Source of the DNA: Cyclobacteriaceae bacterium
GTDB taxonomy: Bacteria > Bacteroidota > Bacteroidia > Cytophagales > Cyclobacteriaceae
Assembly: GCA_016787605.1 (NCBI GenBank)
Contig: JAEUUE010000034.1
Location: 1-44,656 of the forward strand
Length of the DNA stretch: 44,656 bases
Reading direction: 5' to 3'
Every line of letters begins with the position of its first letter. Positions within the stretch are counted from its first letter, which is position 1. Shown here piece after piece: positions 41,930 through 44,656 of this stretch. The notes beneath the pieces were generated by a model that worked only from the letters and a program-made list of their open reading frames with translations, ran no database searches and was not told the DNA's origin. Made by a program: the position numbers and the translations under genes.

Positions 41930-43293
41930 GCCGGATGATTCACTATCTGGTCTTGCTGACTGCTTGGATGCTATGGCAGTTACCTGTCGGAGCCCAGTCA
42001 CCATCGAAGGTTCCCTTCCAGGGAATTGATCAAACCTGGCAGAACGGCGCCGATCGCCGCGACTCTTCTGTTTTTTCCGAGGCGAAGTACTTCATTCCCA
42101 GCGTACTGCTGGACATCAACTATAACTATTCTTTCAACGCACCTATCGACAACACGGTTGTTGGCTCCACGGCACTTGCCCGTCACAACGAGGTGCAGTT
42201 ATCGGCCTTGCACGTGGGCGGGGATTTTACCTACGACCATATGCGCGCCAGGGTGATGCTTCAGTTTGGAACCCGGACTACCCTGGTCCCCCGTAACGAC
42301 TACAGCTCGTACCGTGGGCAATATGACCTTGCCTCTGTATACCGTTACCTCAGCGAAGCGTACGCGGGTTACCAGTTTGACGTGGCCTACGGCCTCAACG
42401 TCGATGCCGGCCTCTTTCTGAGTTACATTGGTTTGAATTCGTACTTTCAACAGGAGAATTGGGAGTACCAGGCTTCCTATACCAGCGACAACACCCCCTG
42501 GTTCTTCAACGGTATCCGGATTCAGTTCTACCCCGCCAAGAACCTCAAGATTGAGCCGTGGATCATCAACGGGTGGCAGAGTTATGGCAAATTCAACAGC
42601 ATGCCTGGTTTGGGCGGAAGCATCCTGTGGATGTCGGAAGACAGCAACCTGAAACTGATTACCAACAACTACTATGGGACAGATGCGGCTGGCATTCCCG
42701 ACCGGGTCCGATTTCATTCTGATAACAGTGTTCTTGCGCGGTATCTTCATCGACCTGGCAGCAAAGGAATCAGCCAGATGGCTTTCTCGATTACCGGTGA
42801 TATAGGTTTTGAAAAGGGTGGAGGCGTAAACGGATTCTCCGGAAGCGACCCCGCTAATCCAGCTCAATATTTTACCAGCCTGATGGTGTATCACCGCCTC
42901 TGGTTTGGCGCGAAAAAATATGCCTGGACGGTGGGCGGAGGGTTCATGGAAAACCCCGGCCGATACCTGGTGCTGTTGCCCTCCGGCCAGGCCAGCCCGC
43001 TGCCTGATCCCAACAATCCTTCGGCAACGGCAGGCCAATTTCCTTTTTCGGCGAATCCTGGTGATCCGTTCAGGGCATGGGATGTGTCTACCAACATCGA
43101 CTTTATGCCTAACCCGGGATTGACGCTGCGTGCCGAATGGGTCTACCGGGAGGCTTCCGTTCCCTATTTCGCCGGGCATGGAGGGGTAACGTCCCAAACC
43201 GGGTATGCGACCTCCCCATTGGATCCCTCGTGGCGGCCCGATCTGGTTAAATCGGAGGCCAAAGTGATCGTTGCGCTGCTGTTCAGGATGTAA
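41926..43293 (+). CDS. OmpL-like outer-membrane porin (beta-barrel porin-2 type)
   Basis: A 455-residue protein with a signal peptide (LVLLTAWMLWQLPVGAQS). The mature chain carries many aromatic, amphipathic strands such as FIPSVLLDINYNYSFN, LYGLNVDAGLFLSYIGLNSY-like strands near the middle (with N-E-D-type turns) and WIINGWQSYGKFN, and it ends in KVIVALLFRM. This matches the putative beta-barrel porin-2 family, often found next to potassium-transport genes in Bacteroidota. Its 4-bp overlap with kup implies translational coupling. It may supply K+ passage through the outer membrane for Kup. Confidence 0.75.
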   Translation: MSRMIHYLVLLTAWMLWQLPVGAQSPSKVPFQGIDQTWQNGADRRDSSVFSEAKYFIPSVLLDINYNYSFNAPIDNTVVGSTALARHNEVQLSALHVGGDFTYDHMRARVMLQFGTRTTLVPRNDYSSYRGQYDLASVYRYLSEAYAGYQFDVAYGLNVDAGLFLSYIGLNSYFQQENWEYQASYTSDNTPWFFNGIRIQFYPAKNLKIEPWIINGWQSYGKFNSMPGLGGSILWMSEDSNLKLITNNYYGTDAAGIPDRVRFHSDNSVLARYLHRPGSKGISQMAFSITGDIGFEKGGGVNGFSGSDPANPAQYFTSLMVYHRLWFGAKKYAWTVGGGFMENPGRYLVLLPSGQASPLPDPNNPSATAGQFPFSANPGDPFRAWDVSTNIDFMPNPGLTLRAEWVYREASVPYFAGHGGVTSQTGYATSPLDPSWRPDLVKSEAKVIVALLFRM

Positions 43294-43343
43294 AACCTGG
43301 CTTGGAGAAACCACCGAAGCAGAGAATTCGGTAACTTTCCTAT

Positions 43344-44474
43344 ATGAAAAAGCTGTTTGTTTTCCTGCTGCTCGTCGCTGGTTGCGCCTCGCCCAAAAAG
43401 GAGACACCTTTGTCGGCCGTGCCCAACGTCGACCCGTCTCAACTCAAGCTTTATGTGATGGTTAATGCCAACAAAATGGCCATCGCGGTGACCAATTTTG
43501 GCGGACGCCTCACGTTCCTCCAGGTTCCGGACAAATACGGCCAGTTCGCCGATGTGGTGCTGGGCTATGATTCCCTGGAACAATACCTCAAGGGTAACCC
43601 GTACTTCGGCGCCATGATCGGGCGCTATGGCAACCGCATCGCCAAAGGGATCTTTACCCTGGAGGGAAAAGAATATCAACTCGCCACCAACAACGGGGCC
43701 AACGCGCTGCACGGAGGCCCTAACGGATTCCACAATGTGCTTTGGAACGCAGAGCCCAAGGAGACCGATAAAGGCCAATCCCTGGAACTGACCTACGTGA
43801 GCGCGGACGGTGAAGAAGGTTACCCGGGCAAACTCACTGTAAAAGTTACGTACACGCTGAATGACAACAACGACCTGATCATCGACTACGAGGCGACTAC
43901 CGACAAGACGACGATCGTCAACCTGACTCACCATTCGTTCTTCAACCTGGCTGGCGAAGGATCCGGGGATATTCTCGGTCACGACATCACCCTTTTTGCT
44001 GATCGGTTCTGTCCCATCGATGAGGAACTGATTCCCACCGGCGAACTCCGCAGCGTGAAAGGCACACCGTTTGATTTCCTTTCTCCCCGCCTGATCGGGG
44101 AACGCATCGGAGCCGACGATGAGCAGTTGAAGTTCGGTAAAGGCTATGATCATAACTTCGTGCTGAACAAGTCCGGCAACGAACTCTCCCTCGCCGCCCG
44201 CGTGGTGGAGCCTGTCAGTGGCCGCGTCATGGAAGTGTGGACAACGGAACCTGGACTCCAGTTCTATTCCGGCAACTTCCTCTCGAAGAGTGAAGTCGGA
44301 AAGAAAGGCCACGTCTACGATTTCCGAACCGCCTTCTGCCTCGAAGCCCAACACTTCCCCGACTCACCCAACCATCCGGAGTTCCCTTCCACCTTGTTGA
44401 AGCCAGGGGAAACGTACCGGCAGCAGACGATCTACTGGTTTTCAACTACCACCTCGGAGCCGACGAGACGGTGA
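43344..44474 (+). CDS. galM: Aldose 1-epimerase (galactose mutarotase), lipoprotein form
   Basis: A 376-residue protein with a lipoprotein signal (MKKLFVFLLLVAGC, lipobox VAGC, Cys14). The mutarotase fold is clear: FGGRLTFLQVPDKYG, GRYGNRIAKG, NALHGGPNGFH with a conserved catalytic His, NLTHHSFFNLAG with the second His, GYDHNFVL, TTEPGLQFYSGN, and the catalytic Glu in CLEAQHFPDSPNHPEFPS. It interconverts alpha and beta anomers of galactose or glucose, here anchored to an envelope membrane, where it could feed sugar import. It starts 50 bp after the porin gene; a shared transcript is possible. Confidence 0.9.
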   Translation: MKKLFVFLLLVAGCASPKKETPLSAVPNVDPSQLKLYVMVNANKMAIAVTNFGGRLTFLQVPDKYGQFADVVLGYDSLEQYLKGNPYFGAMIGRYGNRIAKGIFTLEGKEYQLATNNGANALHGGPNGFHNVLWNAEPKETDKGQSLELTYVSADGEEGYPGKLTVKVTYTLNDNNDLIIDYEATTDKTTIVNLTHHSFFNLAGEGSGDILGHDITLFADRFCPIDEELIPTGELRSVKGTPFDFLSPRLIGERIGADDEQLKFGKGYDHNFVLNKSGNELSLAARVVEPVSGRVMEVWTTEPGLQFYSGNFLSKSEVGKKGHVYDFRTAFCLEAQHFPDSPNHPEFPSTLLKPGETYRQQTIYWFSTTTSEPTRR

Positions 44475-44482
44475 CCGGCCTG

Positions 44483-44532
44483 CCCCGACGTAGTGCCTCA
44501 CGCCTGTCCCGATCACATCGGGGGAGTCGGGG
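44483..44532 (+). terminator. Hairpin downstream of the epimerase gene
   Basis: Outer arms CCCCGAC (44483-44489) and GTCGGGG (44526-44532) enclose a tight inner hairpin CCCGAT-CAC-ATCGGG (44508-44522). It begins 9 bp after the epimerase stop. No T-run follows, so termination is plausible but not certain. Confidence 0.45.
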
Positions 44533-44578
44533 TGACCGTAACCAGTAATCGGTAAACTACAAGCAATATGTGGTCGAA

Positions 44579-44606
44579 GTCATGCTGAGCGAAGTCGAAG
44601 CATGAC
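44579..44606. repeat. REP-like palindrome
   Basis: Arms GTCATGCT and AGCATGAC pair perfectly around a 12-nt centre (GAGCGAAGTCGA). The arms and centre resemble interspersed palindromes often seen between genes in many bacterial genomes. Only one copy was found in this window. Confidence 0.6.
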
Positions 44607-44620
44607 GGGAGTGGACGGTG

Positions 44621-44656
44621 ATCGGTAATCCGTAATCTGTAATCGGTAATCTGTAA
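44621..44656 (+). repeat. Degenerate heptamer tandem array (ATCNGTA)
   Basis: Five head-to-tail 7-bp units (ATCGGTA, ATCCGTA, ATCTGTA, ATCGGTA, ATCTGTA) differ only at the fourth base. The array runs to the window edge and may continue. A related piece (AATCGGTAAA) occurs at 44547-44556. Confidence 0.65.

Noticed and set aside
42199-44354. Two long minus-strand frames (402 and 396 codons) opposite the porin and epimerase genes
   Set aside because: They are antisense to genes with clear motifs and signal peptides; their composition is that of complementary-strand reading.

Overview
The window looks like chromosomal DNA of a Bacteroidota bacterium, most likely of the Cytophagales type. This is an inference from family content: type IX secretion C-terminal sorting domains, LytTR regulators, PorT-like and OmpL-like barrel proteins, a Thermus-type isocitrate dehydrogenase and TAnnTTTG-like promoter boxes. 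No rRNA, tRNA or CRISPR array was seen.

Layout. (1) 1-4237, GC-rich and minus strand: 5' end of a 2-oxoacid:ferredoxin oxidoreductase alpha subunit, an aquaporin, and a large GH63 glucosidase ending in a clear terminator. (2) 4426-20796: one membrane-protein gene split into a 199-codon 5' part and a 197-codon 3' part by about 15.2 kb of visibly AT-rich DNA. Both halves end in frame on the same 12-bp direct repeat (5011-5022 and 20191-20202, coding LRWY). The insert mixes intact genes (PAF-acetylhydrolase-like esterase, lipoprotein, M64 peptidase with a T9SS tail, serine hydrolase, VOC protein, DUF2269 protein, barrel protein, two LytTR proteins, dehalogenase-like alpha/beta hydrolase) with at least eight decayed gene remnants. 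Those remnants are GNAT, alpha/beta hydrolase twice, DUF1624 acyltransferase, IS3-type transposase, TPR lipoprotein, ECF sigma factor and SDR. No integrase was found. (3) 20857-28069: a membrane protein, a lactonase and GH13 hydrolase pair (overlapping, minus strand), then a plus-strand pair made of a serine-hydrolase/D-aminoacylase fusion and an M20 carbamoylase-like hydrolase. (4) 28088-35928, mostly minus strand: an icd - small membrane protein - DUF6671 operon with a strong palindrome upstream, then secreted and outer-membrane proteins (two barrels, a duplicated secreted protein, CotH-kinase protein, a conserved OM protein) and a small winged-helix-like protein. (5) 36060-44474, plus strand: a TPR protein, then a tight KdpD-like kinase / KdpE-like regulator / Kup transporter / OmpL-like porin operon, then a lipoprotein aldose 1-epimerase. 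The right edge carries a hairpin, a REP-like palindrome and a degenerate heptamer array.

How the genes work together. The kinase, regulator, Kup and porin genes overlap or abut and form a plausible potassium-sensing and uptake unit. The D-aminoacylase fusion and the M20 hydrolase fit salvage of N-acylated or N-carbamoylated amino acids, perhaps from peptidoglycan. GH63, GH13, lactonase and epimerase genes suggest oligosaccharide and sugar use. The most notable object is the inserted 15-kb segment, which reads as a decaying horizontally acquired island.

Limits. All family names come from reading motifs; nothing was searched, and base composition was judged by eye.
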